Of a stretch of DNA of 64,000 nt, positions 55,274-64,000 are shown piece after piece. The DNA is from Astrothelium macrocarpum. Its lineage: Eukaryota; Ascomycota; Dothideomycetes; Trypetheliales; Trypetheliaceae. Under the pieces are notes generated by a model that worked only from the letters and a program-made list of their open reading frames with translations, had not been told where the DNA came from and did no database searches. A program made the position numbers and the translations under genes. Within the stretch, counting starts at the first letter, position 1, and every line of letters starts with the position of its first letter. The DNA lies in assembly GCA_021030915.1 (NCBI GenBank), contig JAGEMR010000055.1:1-64000 (forward strand), written 5' to 3'.

Positions 55274-56419
55274 ATGGTTCCGCTATCAGAAAAACAACGT
55301 CATCTGGGGGCTTCAAAAGCGGCGCGTATCCGAGATCAGAACAGGTCCGATCAATGTCCATCTGAGTCGGAATTGTTCGTCCGTGAGACATCCAGCTCCA
55401 CCAACTCCCTTCTTTCCCAATCAGCAGTCGAGCAGACACGATTCTGCGATAGGCCCGATATTCCATCGCCAAGATCGAAGCGTGCAAGGTCTCCGGGTTT
55501 AAGCACAAGTAACGACGTGGGGACTAAGCGACAGAGAACTTCTCAGATAGGAGAATCTCTTTCCAATTGTGCTCCGAAATCAGACACTGAAAAGTCCAAG
55601 GCTTCTCCCATGACGTCTGAACTCACTGAACTGCAGAGACCCTTTTTCCAACCCACAAGTCATTATGCCCAAACTGCTGAATACGACAAAAGCATCCCAA
55701 AGTTGACGTGTGATGTTGCAGACATCACCGATTTCGATGCAATCAAATACCCAGTTCTTGTTCTCAAGAGCAAGGGAATATTCGTCCTAATTGGAAATGC
55801 CAAGGATTTGAGAGAGCTACAACAAGAGCAAGCCGCAAAGCGTAAACGTCAGGAACAACAGGAGAATTCAGCCGGTGCTAATGTGCCACGAACCACGGAC
55901 GAGGCACGCACATTTCCTGATGCTACTGATATTCTCTCTGCGCAATTCGACATCATGGAGGAGAACATTGAAAAAGGACTTGCTGACTTTATCCGTCTAT
56001 ATCGATTGAGTCACGCTCACACAGCTACCCATTCCCAGGCGGCGACCGAAGAAGATCAGACCCAGATGCTCTATCAGTTAGTAGAAAGTCTCAAAAAGGA
56101 ACAACAAATATTCAAAGAGCGTCTCGTCAATTTGGGCATCCTCCGAGCACAAATTGGCAATGGGTGTGTTCATGTTTCAAGCGCCAGCGTGAATCCATCA
56201 AAATCGAAATCCGGTTCCAGCATTCAAAGGCTGCCAAGGAATACCAAGTCATCAAACTCAACAAATGCCCAAGGTGATGCAGAGATCATTGACTTGACAA
56301 ATTACTTGGAGGGCGTAAATCATGCTGAGCACCCAAGTGATGTTGATCAACACTTACCTGCGCATTTTGAGAAGGTCCTAGGACTGAAAGAAAATGACAG
56401 ACAGACTCGCCTCACTTAG
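55274..56419 (+). CDS. orphan nuclear-type protein with SUMO-interacting motif
   Basis: A 381-aa single-exon frame from the ATG at 55274; the frame extends 18 nt further to a GTG. I recognise no domain. The N-terminal 150 residues are Ser-rich and basic, with KR clusters such as RSKRARSPG and GTKRQRTSQ that fit nuclear localisation. The middle contains a better-ordered stretch, FDAIKYPVLVLKSKGIFVLI, followed by a helical, charged segment (LRELQQEQAAKRKRQEQQEN) and a second helical part with LYQLVESLKKEQQIFKERLV. Near the C-terminus DAEIIDLTNYLEG is a classic SUMO-interacting motif: three hydrophobic residues flanked by acidic ones. It is convergent with the Y-family polymerase gene. A 5' exon cannot be excluded. 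Confidence 0.65.
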   Translation: MVPLSEKQRHLGASKAARIRDQNRSDQCPSESELFVRETSSSTNSLLSQSAVEQTRFCDRPDIPSPRSKRARSPGLSTSNDVGTKRQRTSQIGESLSNCAPKSDTEKSKASPMTSELTELQRPFFQPTSHYAQTAEYDKSIPKLTCDVADITDFDAIKYPVLVLKSKGIFVLIGNAKDLRELQQEQAAKRKRQEQQENSAGANVPRTTDEARTFPDATDILSAQFDIMEENIEKGLADFIRLYRLSHAHTATHSQAATEEDQTQMLYQLVESLKKEQQIFKERLVNLGILRAQIGNGCVHVSSASVNPSKSKSGSSIQRLPRNTKSSNSTNAQGDAEIIDLTNYLEGVNHAEHPSDVDQHLPAHFEKVLGLKENDRQTRLT

Positions 56420-57579
56420 GGCTCTCGTGCGTATTCTGTCAAAGATCGCAACGTTAAGTTTTCAACCACCACATCCACAATTGCGACCGGCAAACTAACT
56501 ACGACACATTCAGTGGGGATAACTGGATGTGAAAGAGACGTGTCTGGTGGAAACAAGCATACATCAGTATCTCCTACAGACGGCCACTTCAAGGATTAAC
56601 AGAAGAATCACAGACAAAGTCTGGTCCATGACTATTTTGGGCAATTCGTCGATGCACCAGTATCTGAGGTTGTCCGGGAAGCAGAGTTTTCAAACATGTC
56701 ATGAACCCAACGATGAAGACGGTAACTAGTGGTTGTAGTTTGTGGGAGAAGGGTTGGTGATTGATTTTTTCTTACGGTGGATGTGTAATGTGTCTTTTGC
56801 AATGCTGATTGCCATGAGGCATGCGTTCGATACGGTTCTAATGCTCGGAGATTGTTTTTCGATGCTGGTTCGCTTAAGACAAATTACAGGAAAGGAGAAG
56901 ACCGATAACCCTGCGGATATAGGGGTTAAATGCATTGATTGTACGAGAGAGGGCGTGGACTTTCCTAAGTAGGTAGTTTGCGTGAGGAACGAATAGACAA
57001 TTGAAAACCCAACCTTCTCTTCACCTTCCAGCAGGCGACCTAAGATTTCGCTGATTGAGCCTGAGACATTGATCTAAAAGGCTGCAGTAAGGAATATAAT
57101 AAATGAGAAGTGATAGAATTCGCTATACACACGGATGAGATCATCTCCGAAGTATGCTTAACAAACCCGTGCCCAGCGACATTTTTCGTAGTCTACAACC
57201 TAGTTTACTGCAATCCTTGAAAGCTCTAAAAAGTATATGTGACCCTGAGAATCAAGGACGGATTGAAGCTTGTTGTGGTCAATCTCGGCCTCTACTCAGC
57301 CAATGATTGCGTTGATCTAATTTTGTATTTACTTTTCACCTTCCTATCCTGAGATTCATCTTTCTATGAACGGCGGAAACTCTCACTAAATTCAGTCTCA
57401 GCGTGCCGTGAAGTGCACCCCATTGCATCTACGGTGGCTACGCCAAGTTCTGGCCTATTAAATTCTGCCTATCATTTTCTAATTTACATTAACTGATTGC
57501 TCTGGAACTTCCATGCCGATTTTACATCTCGAGATGTGGAAGTTTTGAAAAGACTGGACAGCCACAAAAGAGCTGGCAA
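56420..57579. other. 1.16-kb convergent intergenic region
   Basis: It lies between the orphan SIM-containing gene and the Y-family polymerase gene. Small frames at 56529-56972 look like shadows. The two 3' UTRs are expected here; nothing else is seen. Confidence 0.4.
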
Positions 57580-59562
57580 TCAATCACCCATGAAATGGTA
57601 GCGTTGATGGGCCAACATAGCAAAGCCAGGCAAAACTAAGCCACAAGTCTGGCAAGCTGATCCGTGCATGAGCGCGTCTTCTTCATCGTCTTCCCATTCT
57701 TGGGCATCTGCGCTACTTCCGGTATTCCTACCAAGATTATCGCTCTTAGTGCTCTCTGATCGTTCAATATGGGCGGAGACAATGGATCGATCCTGTGGTT
57801 GGTCTAAAGTTGTGTCAATATCCTCTACTCGCCATTCGCGTAAAACCTCATCTTGCTTCTTGAACATTCTTCCAATGTCTCTCCCGCTTGCAGTATTATT
57901 GTCGCTCGCCATGTCCATCATGTTTGTAACAGCAACGTTGACTAGACTCAAATTCCAGCCGCTTTTTTCTGGATGCAGTCTGCGGAAAAGCGGTAACAAA
58001 GCTTCATGCACCAACTGCTCGGCAAGCATTTCGTCGCTTTCATTGAGATTGAAAAGAAAGCTTGGGACTGATGTGGAGCGCGATATCCGATTGAATGCTC
58101 GCGACCGAGTCCAATCAGGGTTGGGTGCAGGACGTGGACGCGTGGAAAGCCTCAATGTGCGTGGTTGAGCAAGCCATCTCCGAGGCGGTGTGTGCTCAGT
58201 CGTATCTTTCGCCACTTGATCTGTCATTACACCATCTTCGTCTTCCTCCAATAAATCCATGTGCATTCGCTTAATTAAACTCACTGAAAGCATACGAAGC
58301 TCTTTCGTTGCTTGGTCCCACGTATCAAGACGAATATAGCTGTCCTCCATACTTATTTGAGTTGGGATTTGCTTCGCTTGATTTACCTCTGCATCATCGA
58401 CGCCATTGATGAGTTCGAACACACGACGTCCGATACCATGGAGGGTGCCAGGACCACTGAGAAGCTTGTCAAGCAATGCAGGGCTCATATCAGGGTGCAG
58501 ACGGACTTCCCCGACTGTGATGCTTTCTTGAGTTTTACCGTAAATGAGTCCAGCGTGGAACTTTGCCGGTCGGCCTAACAGATGTTCTCGTAGTTTTTGG
58601 GCCATCTTGAAGCCGATATTGGGAACCTTTCCAATCTCATGCGGATCGAGAAAAGCTGTTACGTTGCCGCTATTGTCTGCGCTGATCCGGTACGGCGGCA
58701 TGAGAGTTGTTTGCCCATTTGGTTTATTGACATTTCCGACGAGCTTGGAGAGTAACTTTGACGTCGAGATACCCACAGTCGATGCATAACCCTTGTTCTC
58801 TTCGAGCGTATGACGGAGGTGCAAAGCCAAATGAGAACCGAGGCAGAGGCGTAGACTGAGGTCATCAAGTGTATCGAAAGTAGCGTGAAGGCCATTAGCG
58901 TCAGCAGGATAGACGTAACCAGCCACAGTAGACGCGTCAAAAGGAAAACCAATAGTTGGATCATCTTTCGAAAGGTATAAAAAAGAATGGGAAAGATCAT
59001 GTTTGTTGATGAGTTGAAAGTTGTAATCGACGATATCGGTCACGTCCATCCATACCTAGGCTGGTCAACCACAATTTTATATGTGGGAATGCCTCAACAG
59101 GCAAAAAACATTTCATACTTTCAGCCCCAGTGCTACTACACCTCACTCACCTCGTCGAAACCCAAGCGTTCTGCCTTGTCGTTCCAGGAGGCGCGTCTGA
59201 GAAAATGATACAGCGCCTTGCTAGCATTTCGAAATCGTGTGAGGTCCTCGCCTAACACGATGACAACGTCAGGGCAGATTTGTTTGGCCTCTTTGACGAG
59301 CTGGAGTTTGTACAAGCCCTGCTGAACGTTAGGCGGAGCATGAGGAGAGGCTGCGCCACAAGGAGGGAGAGCCTACGCGGCGCCGAGCCTCATAGTTACA
59401 CGTGACTATGATCTGCTTCTGCTTCACAGCCAAAGGTAGACTCTTCAGAGCAGGCGTTTCTGCCTCAAAAACAGAGGCGTAGAAACTGTCATAATCGAAG
59501 TGAAGGATGATCCTGCCGTCCTTGCGGGCGGGCAACTTTGGCAGCGTGCCCGGGTGCGCCAT
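57580..59562 (-). CDS. Y-family DNA polymerase, iota-like, with UBZ-type zinc finger
   Basis: A translesion DNA polymerase of the ImpB/MucB/SamB family, probably the fungal polymerase iota homologue. Exons 59562-59377, 59318-59151 and 59055-57580 give 609 aa; the intron-1 acceptor could lie one codon earlier. The palm begins ILHFDYDSFYASVFE with the first catalytic acidic residues. The second motif is LGFDEVWMDVTD, where Asp-Glu complete the metal site. A finger block reads VTCNYEARRR, then GLYKLQLVKEA. The thumb/HhH part includes IGKVPNIGFKMAQKLREHLL. The little-finger part contains SVSLIKRM and PRTLRLSTRPRP. The end CQTCGLVLPGFAMLAHQRYH has C-x2-C and H-x3-H spacing of a UBZ finger that would bind ubiquitinated PCNA. 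Confidence 0.88.
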
Positions 59563-60405
59563 GGTCGTTGCATGAGATAGAGAGGTGCGGAGGCTATTAT
59601 TGCTGCAAAATTGCCGTGTGAGGTGTTGGATGCTATTTTGCTCGGGCCCAGCGCACGCTGAGTGGTCGCACAGCAGAACAAACGCGTCGGCAGGAAGCGA
59701 GGCCGAAAAGACTAAGATGAAACAAAAAGGCACGACCCTGCAGCAGATCAGGTGGGAGTGTTTCTCTGGGGGCCTGGGCACGCCCGGTCCCACTGGTCCT
59801 CAGTGCTTTTTAGCGGCAATAAATAGCAGCTGCAGCGATGGCTGATTCTGGCGCCTCTTGACTGCTTCGAGCTCTGCCTAATCAATGTTCGTCGAATCGC
59901 CTTGCAAGTCGTCGATAGAGGGCGTTCAATAGATCTCATCCATGGTGATCCATCCCCATTGTCCATGCCACCCTTTTCCTCTCTGCTGGCGGTGCGCCGT
60001 CGTCGACCAGGTCCATCGAGCCCGGTCGCAATGCTGCCTTGAGTCGCAACCAGTGTATTGAGGCTGACGGGCGGCATCCCCTGGTTGGTTGTGTGTCAGA
60101 TTTTGGATCCTTCTCTGCCGCTTCATTGACCCCAGGCGGTCGTCATTCTATTTCCATCAGTCCTGCTGATCCCGTCATCCTGCCGTTTGCTTGTCAGCTT
60201 CGTACCTGCGCCTGAGGCTTCAACTTCGTAGATACATACCCTGCCCCCCCTCTCTCCGCCGCTCTAGCTCCAATGCATCGATACGAGCCCAAAAGCTTGG
60301 GTCGGATCCCCATTCTCATTCGGTTCACAGTCATGTCCCTCGAGGTTGCTGGTGACTGATGCCTACGAAGAATACCTTCTGCCCAGTACCCATTTCCCGC
60401 CGCAC
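59563..60405. promoter_or_regulatory. divergent intergenic region, Y-family polymerase / RVxF orphan
   Basis: These 843 bp contain the two divergent promoters. The right part includes a pyrimidine-rich tract near 60241-60262 and an upstream ORF at 60273-60359 ahead of the orphan gene. No binding motif is assigned. Confidence 0.5.
60273..60359 (+). promoter_or_regulatory. possible uORF in the leader of the RVxF orphan gene
   Basis: An ATG at 60273 opens 28 codons (MHRYEPKSLGRIPILIRF...) and stops with TGA at 60357-60359, 46 bp before the main ATG at 60406. If the transcript starts upstream of 60273, this frame would be met first by scanning ribosomes. The transcription start is unknown. Confidence 0.35.
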
Positions 60406-61680
60406 ATGATGCTCGCCTCCGTTACCATGAGACCACCAGACTTGGAGGCCACAGAGATCAGTATGACCTCGGTCACAGTCCTGCCTTCATCAACATCAAC
60501 GATATATCCGTCGCCCCCGCGCGTGCCTTTAAAACGACCGAAATTGACACTCAACACTGGCCACCAAAGGCTGTATGGAAAAGGACCGACAAGTCTACGC
60601 TTAGAAACTCTTTCTGCCATTTCTCCAACAATTCGTAACACTTTTAGCAATACTTTTGCCAGTCCCGACTCGCCAAGCATCTCTGAACAGCCAGACTTGT
60701 CTGGTAGACCAGCTACGCCGCTACGGACAGAATACACAGCTTCAGATGCACCCAATTATTCCGCCACTCCTACTTCCAGTTCCACGTCCTCCTCAGCAGA
60801 TTCCACGTCGCTGAGAATACCGTATCAGCAACCTCATCACTTGATTTCGATATTATCAAACAGTCCCATTCCCCGCATCGATTCGCACAAAATCACCTTC
60901 TCGGCGAGTCGACCGATGTTTCCTTCTCCCAAGCGTGTTTCCTTTCGCAATCCACTATCTGAGGAAATCAAGACTGAAAAATATGTCTTGGCACATTCAG
61001 ACCTGGACTCAGCCAGCGTATCCACGATTTCTAGCCTCTCACTGTCCATGGACGTGCTTCCCGTAGGACAGACACCCAGGCCGATCACTCAGTCTCCTTC
61101 TGGCGTCAATTTCTTTTTCGAGATAGACGATGGCTCTATCAAGCATCCGACCCTTTCACTCACCAACAATGTTGGGCCATCATCTTTGCCATCACAAGAT
61201 CTGAATGTCAGCTCTGGCAGAAGTGAACCGCCATCTCGCACTAGCTCTGCCTCCTCTTCTCCAGAATTCGCCTTTAGCCTTCCTTCTCCGCGCGAGGATG
61301 ACAAACACGACTCTCTGGAACCGCTTATCTCCTCGACATCAAAGACTAAGCTCTCGCCTTTGGTGTCGCCGTTGAATACAAAACGCGATTCAGCAAGTCC
61401 TATTCCTCTGTCGCCAAGGTCGTCGCCTATGCTTTCTGGCCTCCCCCGTAGTCCACGCACTGGTGAGAAGCGGGACTCTTCTTCAGAAGATGACGACGAA
61501 GAGGAAGAAGAGGACAACAGGGATACGCGTACAATGTACCCCTGTACGCCAGTAGCAGGACGCAGGAAACGGAGACGGGAGTGGATATGGACGCTGGATC
61601 CACTCCCAGGGATGGAGGCCAAGCTTTCCGGTGGTCAGAAGCTGCAAGCTGATGCTCCTCATATCGAGGAGAGGCGATAG
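60406..61680 (+). CDS. orphan Ser/Pro-rich protein with PP1-docking-type RVxF motif
   Basis: A single-exon frame; from the ATG at 60406 it gives 424 aa. I know no family name for it. It is mostly low complexity, rich in Ser, Thr and Pro, with many Ser-Pro and Thr-Pro sites suited to proline-directed kinases. The one ordered island is FPSPKRVSFRNPLSEEIKTE; KRVSF fits the RVxF docking motif for protein phosphatase 1. VNFFFEIDDGSIKHPTLSL is a second island. Near the C-terminus an acidic run (about 380-390) precedes RTMYPCTPVAGRRKRRREWI and WTLDPLPG, which look conserved. The frame continues upstream to a TTG without an ATG, supporting the chosen start. It is divergent from the polymerase gene. 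Confidence 0.7.
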   Translation: MMLASVTMRPPDLEATEISMTSVTVLPSSTSTIYPSPPRVPLKRPKLTLNTGHQRLYGKGPTSLRLETLSAISPTIRNTFSNTFASPDSPSISEQPDLSGRPATPLRTEYTASDAPNYSATPTSSSTSSSADSTSLRIPYQQPHHLISILSNSPIPRIDSHKITFSASRPMFPSPKRVSFRNPLSEEIKTEKYVLAHSDLDSASVSTISSLSLSMDVLPVGQTPRPITQSPSGVNFFFEIDDGSIKHPTLSLTNNVGPSSLPSQDLNVSSGRSEPPSRTSSASSSPEFAFSLPSPREDDKHDSLEPLISSTSKTKLSPLVSPLNTKRDSASPIPLSPRSSPMLSGLPRSPRTGEKRDSSSEDDDEEEEEDNRDTRTMYPCTPVAGRRKRRREWIWTLDPLPGMEAKLSGGQKLQADAPHIEERR

Positions 61681-62896
61681 TGTTTTCGATTTCAGAAAAT
61701 GGCATGACCTCTCCTGCAGTTGGTACATGGCACATTTATAGCATTTAGTTGGTGTTGGTGGGGAAGCATTACATATACCCATGGCGGCTCTTTTGCATAC
61801 TTGCTCAACGTTTTGGTGGTAATGTTGGTAGTAACCAGGTGAAGGCAGTTATTGGTGTAATCTGGGATGTGCATTTGAGGAATGTTGGAAATACATTACA
61901 ATGAGTTATCTGGATAGGCAAAGCGCAGTAAAGGGCGCAGAAGTGGGAAAGGAGATAGCGTAGGTCTGAGAGGCAGCAAATGAAAGTTGAGCATGCGAAT
62001 GTTCATATCCAGCACCTGAAATGTCGACGCCACCGTTCAATGCTTGGAAAACGAATTTGTGATCCCTTCTTTGCTTTGACAATTTACACTAAGTGTGTTC
62101 ACATCTAGCGAGCTACAATTGGCCTGCTAAGGATAGTGTTGACGGCGGCAGAAATGAGAATAGTAGGGAAATAATAGTTTCTCACATGCACGGATCCGTA
62201 AAACGCCAGAGTATTTTGTGAAAACGACATCTGGGCATTTTGGCAAGAATCGAGGCAGGGTACACACCTGCCCGTAGAAGAATGGCCCACAAGTAAGCAA
62301 CTTGCATTCTTTCGCCGGTGGTGGTACTTAGTTTAGAAAAGTGAGATCTTAGGTAGCAAACCTTGTGTCAGGAGAGCTTACTCCGATGTCCTTAGCTCTC
62401 AAGCCACTTTCTTGGCGTTCAAACCTGGCTACAGAGTCTGAGCCTCTTACATTAGTGGTCACGTAGGGATGAACTTAGAGGTCTGCCACATTATTGCTTT
62501 GCTGGAGTTTGGCGCAGGTCTCACTTAGTATCGATTTGCCAAACCACCGTGACTTCAGCTGAATAGAGATTGAATTTGACTGACACGAGGTTCAAGTCGT
62601 GTCAAACTGCCAAGATCTGATAGCTACAACTTTGCGCAGTCGAGGAGATGTCTTTGCGTGGACGCAATTCAAGAGAACAGAGGCAGAGTGAACAGTCGCA
62701 TACGCACATTCTTTACACTTTACAGGACGAAAGGGCTGAACAAATGTATTCCACTAGTGTTGGCAATATCTTAGTCTCAGTACCACATGGCGCCGATGCG
62801 TTCATGCTTTGAAAGGCGGTGAAATTCGGACAAAGATTCTGCCGGTCCACCAAGACAAAAGTTGGTGGAGCAGCATCTTGATATTGGAGGCCAAGC
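61681..62896. other. 1.2-kb intergenic region upstream of RRP12
   Basis: It contains the 3' UTR of the orphan gene and the promoter of RRP12. Small minus-strand frames (61427-62290 and 62713-62898) have no family content. An 8-bp inverted repeat lies at 62581-62604. Confidence 0.4.
62581..62604. repeat. hairpin-like inverted repeat, 8-bp arms
   Basis: tgacacga at 62581-62588 and tcgtgtca at 62597-62604 are perfect reverse complements around an 8-nt loop (ggttcaag). The loop sequence resembles a tRNA T-loop, but no other tRNA part is present. It stands about 300 bp upstream of the RRP12 start. Confidence 0.55.
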
Positions 62897-64000
62897 ATGT
62901 TGCTCGAAGAAAAGCTTGGGAGAATTCGATCGTCACCGAAGCTTCAGAACCAACAACACGTATGTAGCATGAATCTATAATTCTTGTCGGTGTGGGAGCT
63001 AAGCGTTGCTAGACCGCCATCATCTTAAATGCGGTGGACGATACTCTTCGAGAACAGAATACGAAGCCAACTCCCACAGCTTATTTTGCTGCCCTTTTTT
63101 CGCTCCTTGGACAGCATGTGGATGCTGGCCGCACCAATGACGGAGATTTGGCTCAGGCTGTTGTGTATCTACTCGACCTTGTCGCCCCACACGTGCCTGC
63201 TCCACTGCTTCGATCAAAATTTCCACAAATTTTTACAAGCCTTGCCCCCCTTTTGAACTACGCCGACTCCGAAGCACCAATACTGAGAGCGTCGATTGGA
63301 TGTTTGGAGTCGCTGCTGGTGCACCAAGACTCGCAAGCGTGGCAACTCCCGGTTAGTCAGGCAAGTCCGCGAGGAGCAATAGCAGGGCTGTTGCAATTGG
63401 CAGTGGATCGAAGGCCAAAAGTGAGGAAACGGGCGCACGATGGATTGCTCAATGTTCTCCAGAATCCTCCTCCAAGCCCCTCCTTGGACCATCCTGCCGC
63501 AGACATGTGTGCAGAGTACGCATTAAGAAGCTTGCAAAATGTTGTTGAACCAGCCAGCAAGGACAAAATTCATCATACGCAGTGGCAAGACCAAGGCAAG
63601 ACTCCAGACCTGATTCATGCAATGCAATTAGTCCGGACGATTGCGACGGCGTCCGGCGGCTGGCCAAGCAGAAAGATCGACTCTCTTTGTGAGCTTCTGC
63701 TCAATATTGCAAGATCAAGCAATGAACATCTCACCATGACGGCTTTTGACGTTTTCGAGGTGATATTCTCTGGCATGGCAAGTGAAGAATCGTTGCCGAA
63801 ATTCCCACGTCTCCTGGAAGTCATTGAAGAGCTCCAACCATTGCGCAATGATTCCCAGCTCTTCCCGCCCTGGGTTGCTGTGCTCTCCAGAGCATATGAT
63901 GTCTCGGCCCAAATCTCTCCGGAAGATACCTTCCAGAAGCTTCCTGAGCTATTCGCCAAAGTAACGGCATTCCTTGATTCCCCTTCATACAACGTTCGCG
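62897..64000 (+). CDS. RRP12: Rrp12, ribosomal RNA processing / ribosome export factor (5' part)
   Basis: A HEAT-repeat protein required for maturation and nuclear export of 40S and 60S pre-ribosomes. Only the 5' part lies in the window. Exon 1 (62897-62959) encodes MLLEEKLGRIRSSPKLQNQQ and one His; after a 53-nt intron exon 2 starts at 63013 and stays open to the right edge, giving about 350 residues here. The NUC173-family N-terminus is recognisable from the RIRS-PKLQNQQ start and from TPTAYFAALFSLLGQHVDAG. AVVYLLDLVAPHVPAPLLRS and the HEAT-like LLQLAVDRRPKVRKRAHDGL complete the match. The frame has no in-frame stop. The rest of the gene lies beyond 64000. Confidence 0.9.

Noticed and set aside
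62581..62604. Possible tRNA T-arm (ggttcaag loop)
   Set aside because: The stem is 8 bp with an 8-nt loop, and no acceptor, D or anticodon arm can be drawn around it.

Overview
The window is nuclear DNA from a filamentous ascomycete (Pezizomycotina). Genes are dense and lie on both strands. Introns are short, mostly about 48-100 nt with GT-AG borders. Many products belong to fungal or fungal-typical families: Dsc3, Rxt3, Mus7/Mms22, Btn1 and a fungal carboxylesterase. The species cannot be fixed from what is visible. I saw no tRNA, rRNA, CRISPR array or intact transposon. The first 300 bases are very AT-rich and may be a decayed, RIP-like patch.

Layout. 1.5-10.6 kb: VTI1 SNARE (-), an FAD oxidoreductase (+), DSC3 of the Golgi Dsc E3 ligase (-), a small Dabb-domain protein (+), mitochondrial ISA1 (-) and a secreted carboxylesterase (-). 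10.6-12.9 kb has no recognisable gene. 12.9-15.9 kb: SEC17 alpha-SNAP (-), a mitochondrial GatC-like amidotransferase subunit (+) and an orphan protein (-). 15.9-18.6 kb is gene-poor. 18.6-20.9 kb: a Cys-rich surface protein (+) and a Caps_synth-type glycosyltransferase (-). 21.7-32.6 kb: the 6.4-kb MUS7/MMS22 gene (+) tail-to-tail with MGS1/WRNIP1 (-), which is head-to-head with kynurenine aminotransferase BNA3 (+). 32.9-40.7 kb: a triple-KH RNA-binding protein (+), mitoribosomal bL28m (-) divergent from PTH2 (+), and SNU66 (+). 41.9-47.6 kb, all minus: acetyl-CoA synthetase, a GNAT acetyltransferase and an orphan protein. 48.4-54 kb: RXT3 (-) head-to-head with BTN1/CLN3 (+). 55.3-61.7 kb: an orphan with a SUMO-interacting motif (+), a Y-family polymerase of the iota type (-) and an orphan with an RVxF motif (+). 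The 5' part of RRP12 (+) runs off the right edge.

Functional themes. MUS7, MGS1 and the Y-family polymerase all act at damaged replication forks; MGS1 and the polymerase each carry a putative ubiquitin-binding zinc finger. ISA1, the GatC-like protein, bL28m and probably BNA3 are mitochondrial. VTI1, SEC17, DSC3 and BTN1 serve endomembranes. These are neighbourhoods of housekeeping genes, and I see no proof of an operon-like system.

Most gene models were rebuilt by hand from splice signals and reading phase. The unusual points are an 11-nt microexon in SEC17, a GC-AG intron in the Dabb gene, three short introns readable in frame, a diverged second copy of the MGS1 C-terminal tail just past its stop codon, and several orphan proteins with recognisable short motifs.
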